DNA of 32,629 nt from assembly GCA_030426585.1 (NCBI GenBank), contig JAUHYH010000006.1, forward strand, positions 1-32,629, in the 5' to 3' direction. Shown here in pieces: positions 1 through 6,643 of this stretch (within the stretch, counting starts at the first letter, position 1; every line of letters begins with the position of its first letter). The notes under the pieces were generated by a model. The model did not search any database and had not been told where the DNA came from. It saw only the letters and a program-made list of their open reading frames with translations. Source of the DNA: Bacteriovoracia bacterium (GTDB lineage Bacteria; Bdellovibrionota; Bacteriovoracia; Bacteriovoracales; Bacteriovoracaceae). Position numbers and translations under genes: made by a program.

Positions 1-13
1 ATAACTCCAATAC

Positions 14-42
14 TTTTCCATCCACATGGGAAATGTGGAAAA
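14..42. other. Hairpin-forming stretch with a DnaA-box-like sequence
   Basis: TCCACAT (21-27) and ATGTGGA (33-39) form a perfect 7-bp stem with a 5-base loop. TTTTCCA (14-20) can alternatively pair with TGGAAAA (36-42). The minus strand of 34-42 reads TTTTCCACA, a DnaA-box-like nonamer identical to the one just upstream of dnaA. Neither strand has a T tract that would make this a terminator. An origin element is possible but unproven, since such nonamers also occur inside genes in this window. Confidence 0.25.
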
Positions 43-44
43 AC

Positions 45-62
45 TATTTGAGTACTCAAATA
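45..62. repeat. Perfect 18-bp palindrome at the left edge
   Basis: The sequence TATTTGAGTACTCAAATA is a perfect inverted repeat with core TGAGTACTCA. The same ten-base core, or its TGACTACTCA variant, recurs between 18602 and 19704. It lies in a 93-base stretch with no gene on either strand, just beyond the stop of the small membrane protein. The core resembles the SlmA site of gammaproteobacteria, but no SlmA gene is visible and I infer no specific binder. It could be an operator for a gene left of the window. Confidence 0.5.
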
Positions 63-93
63 ATTGAAGCAATTTTAGATACTTGGGTAACAA

Positions 94-288
94 TTAAAAT
101 TTTGGCCGATCCTTTCCAGGAAGGGCTGCAGCAAGAGCAATTACTGTTACAATTGAGAATATATAGCCCAGAAAGAACCAAAGTATCTGACTTTTGTTCA
201 TGCTCTTGGCCATACGGCATGAGAGAAGTGCGCAGATAAGTCCAAAAATAAAGTAGCTTGGAAAAAATTCTGCTAGCAAAAGGTCCAT
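94..288 (-). CDS. Small two-helix membrane protein
   Basis: A 64-residue protein of unknown function. It has two hydrophobic segments (about residues 8-25 and 35-54) separated by a short polar loop rich in Lys, Ser and Asn (RMAKSMNKSQ), and a basic C-terminal tail. This pattern is common in small inner-membrane proteins. The gene starts 9 bases after the yidC stop on the same strand and could be the last cistron of the rpmH-rnpA-yidC operon. There is no strong Shine-Dalgarno sequence. Its coding status rests on the membrane-protein composition and operon position. The 93 bases to its left hold no gene. Confidence 0.55.
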   Translation of the reverse strand: MDLLLAEFFPSYFIFGLICALLSCRMAKSMNKSQILWFFLGYIFSIVTVIALAAALPGKDRPKF

Positions 289-297
289 TAACTCAGA

Positions 298-1770
298 CTA
301 AGCTTTAACTTTTTTCAACACAAGCATCTGCATTACGATAGCAATGAGCGTTGAAACGAAGATGTAAAGGTTGAGCCCACTTGGAAGGTCTTTCATGATG
401 AACCCAAAAACAATTGGCATAATCATCATGACCTTTTGCTGAGCAGGGTCAGTAGTAGCGGTCGGTGTTAATTTTTGTTGAAGAAACATTGCTCCTGTCA
501 TTAAAACTGGAAGGACGTAATACGGATCTTTTTGACTAAGATCTGTAATCCAGAAATAAAACGGCGCATTAACAAGCTCAACGGCATTATAGAGAACTTT
601 ATAAAAAGCGAAAAAGATAGGCATCTGGAGAAGTAGAGGGAAGCATCCACTAAGAGGATTGGCTCCGGCCCTTTTGAAAAGTTCCATGCTTTCTTTTTGC
701 AATCTTTGCGGGTTGTCCTTGAATTTCTCTTGGATTTTTTTGAGTTCAGGCTGAATAACCTGCATCTTCTTCATACTCTTTGTTGATTTATATTGAAGTG
801 GAAAGGTTAGAAGTCTAATAACAAAAGTTAGGAAGATAATAGCGATTCCGTAATTTAGGACTAGGCTGTAAAAAAACTGAAGTCCTCTTAAGATAGGGAC
901 TGCTATAAAAGAAAATATTCCAAAATTCACTGAGAGGTGAAGGTTTTCTCCCATCTTCTTAAGGAGGTCATAATTTTTCTTTATAAAAATAACATTAAAA
1001 TCTAATTTTCCTTCTTCGTTGAGGCTTAGGTAACTCGTTAAACTGTTGTCTGCTTCTGAAGTGCTGATATTAACAGGAGCTTTCTCTTTGAGGGTTACAG
1101 CAAATAAATGGAATAAGTAATCCATTCCGATCCAATTAACGGTAGCTGTTTCTTTGTCCTGTGAACCAACAGTTATTGTTTCAAGATCATTTGCAAGATA
1201 GGCAAAACTTCTGACCTGATAATTGTCGTTTTCTCCAGGAATAGATTGAAGTCTCATTTTTAGACTTATCGCTGTTGAGTTATTTTTCTTCTTAGCTTGA
1301 ATCGCAATTTTCCCGTTATCTAAAATTTTACCTTTCGCCTCAATACTGTTGTTTGAAATTTCAAATGAGTCTTCTGAAGTTTTTGTTAAAGAAAATCCGC
1401 CTGGAAGTGCACCTTGTTCTCCCATAACTGTAAATTTAAGAAGTGATTTCGTTTCGAAAACTTTATCTGCCGCAGAAACACCATTATAAGTAGCGTCTCT
1501 AAAGGTAAAAGAATCATCTAGGGTATAAGTGAATTCACCTTTAGAAATAGTTATAGCTTTACCTGTAGAAACCTCTGAATCAGTCTCTTGATTTGTGCTT
1601 GAGGTTTCTGTAACGAGTGAGTCTGTTTGTTTTTTTGTATCAACTTGAGTTTGAGTGATTGCGTTTTTGGTTTCAGGAGATTTTTGGGGAGCGAAGAAAA
1701 ATTGCCATGCAAATAGAATGACTCCAGAGATGAGGACGGCGGTTATGGCCCGACTTTGATCATTCTGCAT
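298..1770 (-). CDS. yidC: Membrane protein insertase YidC
   Basis: YidC/Oxa1-family insertase that places proteins in the inner membrane, alone or with SecYEG. At 490 residues it has the Gram-negative layout. An N-terminal transmembrane anchor (about residues 8-26) is followed by a Ser/Thr/Gln-rich linker and a large periplasmic beta domain to about residue 280. The conserved multi-helix core follows, including FVIRLLTFPLQ, where Arg319 is the hydrophilic-groove arginine of the family. GANPLSGCFPLLLQMPIFFAFY is also typical. The Lys-rich C-terminus (LKKVKA) is short. The start overlaps the end of rnpA by 11 bases, suggesting coupled translation. yidD, often found between rnpA and yidC, is absent. 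Confidence 0.97.
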   Translation of the reverse strand: MQNDQSRAITAVLISGVILFAWQFFFAPQKSPETKNAITQTQVDTKKQTDSLVTETSSTNQETDSEVSTGKAITISKGEFTYTLDDSFTFRDATYNGVSAADKVFETKSLLKFTVMGEQGALPGGFSLTKTSEDSFEISNNSIEAKGKILDNGKIAIQAKKKNNSTAISLKMRLQSIPGENDNYQVRSFAYLANDLETITVGSQDKETATVNWIGMDYLFHLFAVTLKEKAPVNISTSEADNSLTSYLSLNEEGKLDFNVIFIKKNYDLLKKMGENLHLSVNFGIFSFIAVPILRGLQFFYSLVLNYGIAIIFLTFVIRLLTFPLQYKSTKSMKKMQVIQPELKKIQEKFKDNPQRLQKESMELFKRAGANPLSGCFPLLLQMPIFFAFYKVLYNAVELVNAPFYFWITDLSQKDPYYVLPVLMTGAMFLQQKLTPTATTDPAQQKVMMIMPIVFGFIMKDLPSGLNLYIFVSTLIAIVMQMLVLKKVKA

Positions 1771-2194
1771 TCTTAAACTCCTGGTTGGTAAACTCGATAA
1801 AACTAGACTTTAAATTGTTTAGTGAACCTAGCAGATTTGCTTCTTTTTTAAAACTATAAGGGTTAACGATAACGAGTGCATCGTAACCTTTTCTTTTAAA
1901 TTTAGAATGGCGAAAACTTTCTCTTAAGGTTCTTTTTATTTTATTTCTTATAACAGCATTTCCAACTTTTTTTGAAACACTGTAAGCAATTCTGGATTCT
2001 TGAAGATTATTTTTTTTATAGAAAATTCGAATGTGTGAATTTTGAAATCTAAGAGCGCCAACTCTAAGATTGGCGAAATCTTTTTTTAAACTTAAGCGAT
2101 GGTCCTTGGGTAGTTTGTGATCAAAAGAACTATTTTTGTCCTGTCGTAACAGTAAGTCTTTTTCTACCTTTAGCTCTTCTGCTTTTGATAACAT
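1760..2194 (-). CDS. rnpA: Ribonuclease P protein component
   Basis: Protein subunit of RNase P, which helps the catalytic RNA trim 5' leaders from precursor tRNAs. The family signature is clear at residues 77-88 ([12 protein letters not shown]), after the usual [13 protein letters not shown] opening at about residues 28-40. The length of 144 residues is longer than most because about 25 extra residues precede the conserved start. The ATG at 2194 is the only ATG, GTG or TTG in this frame between an upstream stop and the conserved region, so the gene must begin inside rpmH, overlapping it by 65 bases in another frame. It overlaps yidC by 11 bases at its other end. Confidence 0.95.
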   Translation of the reverse strand: MLSKAEELKVEKDLLLRQDKNSSFDHKLPKDHRLSLKKDFANLRVGALRFQNSHIRIFYKKNNLQESRIAYSVSKKVGNAVIRNKIKRTLRESFRHSKFKRKGYDALVIVNPYSFKKEANLLGSLNNLKSSFIEFTNQEFKNAE

Positions 2195-2282
2195 TTCTTC
2201 CGTTTGGCGTAGACATGCGCTTAAGAAATCCGTGAGTTCTTAATCTCTTTGATCTTTTTGGTTGCCATGTTCTTTTGCTCAT
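2130..2282 (-). CDS. rpmH: Large ribosomal subunit protein bL34
   Basis: A 50-residue basic protein of the large ribosomal subunit, too short for most ORF filters. The translation opens [20 protein letters not shown] and continues with an [22 protein letters not shown] segment, matching bL34 along its length, with a slightly extended C-terminus (TVTTGQK). The stop is TAG at 2130-2132. A short AAGG sits close upstream of the ATG. It is the first gene of the rpmH-rnpA-yidC operon, and the rnpA start lies at about its codon 30. A promoter is visible at 2316-2344 on this strand. Confidence 0.95.
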   Translation of the reverse strand: MSKRTWQPKRSKRLRTHGFLKRMSTPNGRNVIKSRRAKGRKRLTVTTGQK

Positions 2283-2315
2283 TACCTTGTACTCCGACTT
2301 TTTACTTGAGGCGAA

Positions 2316-2344
2316 AAGTTAGCAAATTTAAGTTTTCGAGTCAA
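2316..2344 (-). promoter_or_regulatory. Promoter of the rpmH-rnpA-yidC operon
   Basis: On the minus strand, TTGACT (2344-2339) is followed after exactly 17 bases by TAACTT (2321-2316). This is a good sigma70-type -35/-10 pair ending about 34 bases before the rpmH ATG. No competing pair of similar quality is nearby. Confidence 0.65.
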
Positions 2345-2371
2345 ATCAATGTTGATAGCTTGGGTAACCAC

Positions 2372-2380
2372 TTTTCCACA
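2372..2380 (+). promoter_or_regulatory. DnaA box upstream of dnaA
   Basis: TTTTCCACA fits the DnaA-box consensus TTWTNCACA. It lies 28 bases before the dnaA ATG, between the divergent rpmH and dnaA genes, where DnaA autoregulation is common. A single box does not define an origin and I see no box cluster or AT-rich unwinding element here. Confidence 0.5.
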
Positions 2381-2408
2381 TTGTTTTTTGTTCAAAACAG
2401 GAGTTTTT

Positions 2409-3989
2409 ATGGACCAAAATTTTCCCCTGGGTAACTTTTTTTCTCCAAATAAAAACCCAGGTGAAAAGGCAAGTAATTCTAGTAACTTGCCAGCAAAAGA
2501 CGCAATTAGCAATAATGTGCAAAATAGCAGTTTTAGCACTGAGGAATTGTCTGCTATTACAAGTGAGGTGTTAGCAATTTTAAGACCTCAGCTAGGACAA
2601 GAAAAGTTTAGTGCTTATTTTGAAGGAGCTTTTCAAGCAAAATCCATAACACGAAGCGAAATAGAGTTTATTGTTCCTTCTCAGTTCACTAAAAAAATGA
2701 TTTCGGAGTATTACCTCGGGGACATCTCTCGAGCGATTCAAAGTATTCTTGGAAAAGAATACGAAATTGTTCTTTCAACTGTTTCTTCTCCGGTTGTCTT
2801 TAATGCCCCTAAAGTAGATGTAAAGCCTGTTAATAGCCCCTATAGCATAAATAAGGCTACTTCCGTTAAGGAAATGACCTTTTCTATTAATGATCTCAAG
2901 CCGCTTGGTGAGGACCTGCAAGCGAAGGTTGAAGGAACGGTTTTCGAGAAAGTTGAGTCTAGCTCCCCTTTTGGAAAAACGGTTGATACGAAAAAAACTT
3001 TCGATAACTTTGTTGTTGGGCCTTCAAACAATCTGGCTCACGCATCTTCTGTTGCAGTAACGAAGAATCCTGGAAAGGTTTATTCTTCGCTTTATATTCA
3101 CGGGAATTCAGGTTTAGGGAAAACTCACCTACTCCATGCCGTGGCCAATAAAATCAGCGAAGATTTCCCGGCGCTTAAAATCTACATCACGACTGCGAAT
3201 GAATTCATGTCTGAAATGATTGCAGCGATGAAAGAACAAGATATTCAGTCTTTCAGAAAGAAATACTCTGAAATGATCGATGTTCTTATGATCGATGATA
3301 TTCACGAGCTTAAAAACAGAACGGGAACTCAGAATGAGTTTTTTCATGTTTTCAATGAGCTTCAGAGAAAGAAAAAACAGTTAATCTTCACCTCTGATAA
3401 GGATCCGAAAGATATTACGGGGATCGAAGACCGTATTAAAACAAGACTGAGCTCTGCTCTGGTTGTCGAAATCCAACAACCGGATCTTGAAACAAGAATT
3501 GCTATTTTAAAGAAGAAAGCGATTGAAGAAGATATCTATCTTCCTGATGATGTTGTGAATCTTATTGCTAGTTGTATTAAGAGCAATATCCGTGAGCTTG
3601 AAGGATCTCTTATTAAGCTTGGTGCTTACTCTTCAGTTTTCAATGTTGATATCGATCTTGAAACAGCTAAAGAGCAATTAAAGCTTAATGAAGAAGATGA
3701 AAAGAAAACAGTAAACGTTGAAACCATCGCTAAGACAGTTTCAAATTATTATAAAATCCCAGTTCCAGATATTCGATCAAAAGCAAGAAATAAAGATATT
3801 ACGCTTGCTCGTCACGTTGCCATGTATTTCAGCTATTATATTGCTAAAGCGACTTTGGTTGAGATTGGTGAGTATTTCGGAAAAAGAGATCATACATCGG
3901 TTATGCATGGAGTGAATAAAATCAAAACGATGCAGAACAAAGAGGAATCATTCGCTCAGACGATGTATGAGATTGAGTCATTACTTTAG
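2409..3989 (+). CDS. dnaA: Chromosomal replication initiator protein DnaA
   Basis: AAA+ ATPase that binds DnaA boxes and opens the replication origin. From the chosen start (526 residues), domain I lies at about residues 43-125, followed by a long Ser/Lys-rich domain II. In domain III, Walker A is GNSGLGKT (232-239) and Walker B is VLMIDDIHEL (about 292-301). The domain IV signature ARHVAMYFSYYIAKATLVEI and GKRDHTSVMH are both intact near the C-terminus. An in-frame ATG at 2349 has no ribosome site, whereas the ATG at 2409 has AGGAG five bases upstream. It is divergent from rpmH and ends before a strong terminator. dnaN, the common neighbour, does not follow. Confidence 0.97.
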   Translation: MDQNFPLGNFFSPNKNPGEKASNSSNLPAKDAISNNVQNSSFSTEELSAITSEVLAILRPQLGQEKFSAYFEGAFQAKSITRSEIEFIVPSQFTKKMISEYYLGDISRAIQSILGKEYEIVLSTVSSPVVFNAPKVDVKPVNSPYSINKATSVKEMTFSINDLKPLGEDLQAKVEGTVFEKVESSSPFGKTVDTKKTFDNFVVGPSNNLAHASSVAVTKNPGKVYSSLYIHGNSGLGKTHLLHAVANKISEDFPALKIYITTANEFMSEMIAAMKEQDIQSFRKKYSEMIDVLMIDDIHELKNRTGTQNEFFHVFNELQRKKKQLIFTSDKDPKDITGIEDRIKTRLSSALVVEIQQPDLETRIAILKKKAIEEDIYLPDDVVNLIASCIKSNIRELEGSLIKLGAYSSVFNVDIDLETAKEQLKLNEEDEKKTVNVETIAKTVSNYYKIPVPDIRSKARNKDITLARHVAMYFSYYIAKATLVEIGEYFGKRDHTSVMHGVNKIKTMQNKEESFAQTMYEIESLL

Positions 3990-4015
3990 AATTTAATTGA
4001 AATTAATATGAGAAG

Positions 4016-4041
4016 AAGGGGCCTTTTGAGGCCCCTTTTTT
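4016..4041 (+). terminator. Rho-independent terminator after dnaA
   Basis: An AAGGGGCC stem pairs perfectly with GGCCCCTT across a six-base loop (TTTTGA) and runs into a T tract. It lies 27 bases after the dnaA stop. The lipoprotein gene on the other strand ends at 4044, so the hairpin may serve both transcripts, but the T run favours the plus strand. Confidence 0.9.
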
Positions 4042-4043
4042 AG

Positions 4044-5633
4044 TTATTCAGCTTTTTTTAGTATTGGGCATTCATCGTTGTCGTCATAACTTTGAAGGTT
4101 AAATGACGGTTTACCAGCATCATCTAAGGCAAAGTGTACGTAAACAGCAGTGCATGTACCTGTGGTACCGATTTTAACAATTTCTCCATTGGGATTTTGA
4201 AAAGTTTGTCCGCCATAAACAGTACCTGATTTAACATAGCTGAGCCCATTATGTGCGTAACTTAATCCTAATCTACCGTTTTTCGCAAAAGTGATTTCTT
4301 GGTCGTTGTACTTAATTTTCATATCAGAACCAAGACAATTGACCCCAAGGTCCCTTGATACAACACCATCACCTCTAACTCCAAATTGAAGGTTAATTTC
4401 ACAAGGCTCTGCATATGTTTCACCATTATCAGAATTGACTACAAGGTTTGACTCTACGCTTTTAACTGGAATTTCAAGAGAGTTGTTTTCATCATTTAGT
4501 GAATTAATTCTAAAACTTTTATCCGTTGAAAAACCAAATGAGCTAATTTGGTTTTTGTAAATACTTACCTCGCTGGCCTCAACATCAATTATGATTGACT
4601 CACCTTTTTCATTTATTATCCCCGAAGTATAAATATTTAGATTTGTGTAGCCGGTGAATCTTTTCCATTCGTCATCAAAGTTTTTCTCAGCCAAGACATA
4701 TCCTGATACATATCCCGAGTTCCCATGCATTGGATCTTCTTGAAAGTCCATATGTTCAATGAGCTTACTTTGACTCAACATTAATTCCATTGCCTCAGGA
4801 TTAAGTTCTTTGAAATCCAAACTAGAAGCAAGGGCGGTCAAGTTACGAGCCGGGAAGGTTGTATCTTTATCGCTTAAAGCTTGTGCCATATTAATTTGAA
4901 TGAGAATAAATTCATGAATTAATAATCCTGCCTTGTGATCATTGGACATTCTAGAGTAGTAATAGTCATCAATGAAAAGTAGTGGGCTTCCGACAACAAA
5001 CTCTTTTTCTTGTTTTGCAAGTTGTACCATTTTGCATTTTTTGTCTGAGAAATCGATGTCTGGTCTGAGATCTTTTAGGTCTTTAAGATTTACTTTTGGA
5101 TTAGAAGTAATGCCCTTGTTTATAAAACTAACCATCTTAGAGTTTAGATATTCGACTTTTTTTCCTTCTAAAAATCCAAGATAAGCTTCAGCATCTTCTC
5201 TCCATTTTTTCTCTAGGTTTGTTCCTTTGATTTTTTTGAAGATTCTCTCAAGAACTAGGTTGAATTTTTCTTTTACTGTTAGGTCTTCACTTCCCAAGTC
5301 TAGCGTGTATCCATTTCGGTATTCGGCTTCAATAAAATCCCAAAGGTAAACGTTTTCTAGTTTTCCTTGGTCGTCGTAACAAGCGACTCCGTCTCCCCCG
5401 CTCCCTGTTCTGACTCCTTGATTGTCTGGTGTTGGCGATTTTGCAGGTGTCGCTGCTGGTGTCGGTGTAACAGAGGGGGTAAAACTTGGAACGGGTAATG
5501 CTGCTGATGAGCTACTTGGTGTGCTACTCCCACTTGGTTGAGTGATAATCCTTGTAGACTCGCTTTTACAAGAAACGAGAGTTAAGGCTAGTGTTGACGC
5601 GAGGGCGATTTTTCTAAGTTTTGCAGTTTTCAT
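4044..5633 (-). CDS. Ser/Pro-rich lipoprotein with an HE motif
   Basis: A predicted lipoprotein of 529 residues and unknown function. The chosen ATG is preceded by AGGAGAT. A longer in-frame start at 5705 would put 24 residues before the signal peptide and is less likely. Residues 1-22 form a lipoprotein signal (LTLVSC, lipobox Cys22). About 60 residues rich in Ser, Thr, Pro and Ala follow, then a TGSGGDGVACYDDQG motif that I associate with secreted proteins of predatory bacteria. A central AGLLIHEFIL segment has an HE pair in a hydrophobic helix. It could be a remnant zincin-like helix, but no third ligand is evident. The C-terminal half looks beta-rich. It is divergent from the regulator at 5753. 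Confidence 0.85.
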   Translation of the reverse strand: MKTAKLRKIALASTLALTLVSCKSESTRIITQPSGSSTPSSSSAALPVPSFTPSVTPTPAATPAKSPTPDNQGVRTGSGGDGVACYDDQGKLENVYLWDFIEAEYRNGYTLDLGSEDLTVKEKFNLVLERIFKKIKGTNLEKKWREDAEAYLGFLEGKKVEYLNSKMVSFINKGITSNPKVNLKDLKDLRPDIDFSDKKCKMVQLAKQEKEFVVGSPLLFIDDYYYSRMSNDHKAGLLIHEFILIQINMAQALSDKDTTFPARNLTALASSLDFKELNPEAMELMLSQSKLIEHMDFQEDPMHGNSGYVSGYVLAEKNFDDEWKRFTGYTNLNIYTSGIINEKGESIIIDVEASEVSIYKNQISSFGFSTDKSFRINSLNDENNSLEIPVKSVESNLVVNSDNGETYAEPCEINLQFGVRGDGVVSRDLGVNCLGSDMKIKYNDQEITFAKNGRLGLSYAHNGLSYVKSGTVYGGQTFQNPNGEIVKIGTTGTCTAVYVHFALDDAGKPSFNLQSYDDNDECPILKKAE

Positions 5634-5752
5634 AATGATCTCCTTTATTTTACTTAAATAATTAATATTGATTGCTGCGAGTGAAAATTTAACAAAAAGT
5701 GTCAATTAAGTGGTATTAACTTCTAATTCATTTCTGCCGATATGTTTCCTAT

Positions 5753-6580
5753 ATGGAAAAAGTTAGTATTTACAGCTACTTAGATTACAGAAAATATGTC
5801 CTTGATAAGCTAAAAGAGGTAGAAAGTTCAGGCGGAAAGCTTTCTAGAAACCAGATTGCGAAGCAAATTAGGGTTCAGCCCCCCTATCTTTCAAAGGTTC
5901 TTTCTGGACGAGCGTTATTCAGTGAAGATCAGCTCTACCTTTTAGGCCGTTTTTTTCGGCTTTCCAGTGAAGAGCAGAACTATCTTTATCAGCTTTCTCA
6001 GTTCGAAAAAGCAGGATTGGAAGAACGAAAAAAAGAAATCAAAGAAACACTATTGCTCGTTCAAAAGAAAAAACTTTCTACTGAAGAACATATTGAAACA
6101 GAAGAACTAGATCGATCAAAAGATGAGGCAAGACGGTCTTATTACCTTGATCCACGACATTTATTGGTCCATGTATCACTTGCGCTTGATAAGTATTCAA
6201 CTGTACCAGAGCTCCTAATTGATGATTTGAAGCTATCTCAGCAGGATTTAGATACAATTATAAATAATCTTAGAACATTGGAGTTGGTTCAAAACATTGG
6301 ACCTAAATTAGTTTTAACAAAGTACAATGTTCACCTTAAGAAGGGCTCTGATCTTTATGTCCCTCATCAAAATCTTATGAGGCAGTTAACAACTCAAAGA
6401 ATGATGAATCCTGAAGATGATGATTATTCGCTTGCGATTAGTTTTTCATGCTCAAAAGAGGATAAAGAAAAAATAAAAAATCTCTTTTTGGGGTTTCTTA
6501 AGGCCTTTGATGACATTTTGGGTGATGCTAAGGATGAAGAGGTTTATCAATTAAACTTTGATCTATTTCAGTGGCTATAA
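5753..6580 (+). CDS. TIGR02147/DUF4423-type transcriptional regulator
   Basis: A 275-residue probable DNA-binding regulator. The N-terminus (IYSYLDYRKYVLDKLKEV) and the helix-turn-helix around residues 30-55 (SRNQIAKQIRVQPPYLSKVL) match the pattern of the TIGR02147 family found in Bdellovibrionota and Fibrobacteres. After a charged linker, the C-terminal half (from about residue 130, YYLDPRHLLVHV) resembles the DUF4423 domain, perhaps with a winged-helix fold around LKLSQQDLDTIINNLRTLELVQ. There is no obvious Shine-Dalgarno sequence. The gene diverges from the lipoprotein gene with 119 bases between them, so the lipoprotein is a natural regulatory target. Family assignment is from memory of motif shape. 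Confidence 0.8.
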   Translation: MEKVSIYSYLDYRKYVLDKLKEVESSGGKLSRNQIAKQIRVQPPYLSKVLSGRALFSEDQLYLLGRFFRLSSEEQNYLYQLSQFEKAGLEERKKEIKETLLLVQKKKLSTEEHIETEELDRSKDEARRSYYLDPRHLLVHVSLALDKYSTVPELLIDDLKLSQQDLDTIINNLRTLELVQNIGPKLVLTKYNVHLKKGSDLYVPHQNLMRQLTTQRMMNPEDDDYSLAISFSCSKEDKEKIKNLFLGFLKAFDDILGDAKDEEVYQLNFDLFQWL

Positions 6581-6620
6581 CTTTCGAAATTTCCCTAATT
6601 TAAGTTTTTCATGGTAAGAA

Positions 6621-6640
6621 TCTGGTCCTACAGGACCAGA
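6621..6640. promoter_or_regulatory. Palindrome over the mnmE ribosome-binding site
   Basis: TCTGGTCCT and AGGACCAGA are perfect 9-base arms around a two-base centre. The AGGA in the right arm is the only plausible Shine-Dalgarno sequence for the mnmE ATG at 6644, 8 bases away. The inner 16 bases (6623-6638, TGGTCCTACAGGACCA) form the first member of the repeat family spread through mnmE-parB. Folding in RNA, or a bound protein, could limit mnmE expression. This is inferred. Confidence 0.55.
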
Positions 6641-6643
6641 ACA

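Noticed and set aside
45-62. SlmA nucleoid-occlusion site
   Set aside because: The core resembles the SlmA consensus, but SlmA is a gammaproteobacterial protein and nothing here supports its presence.
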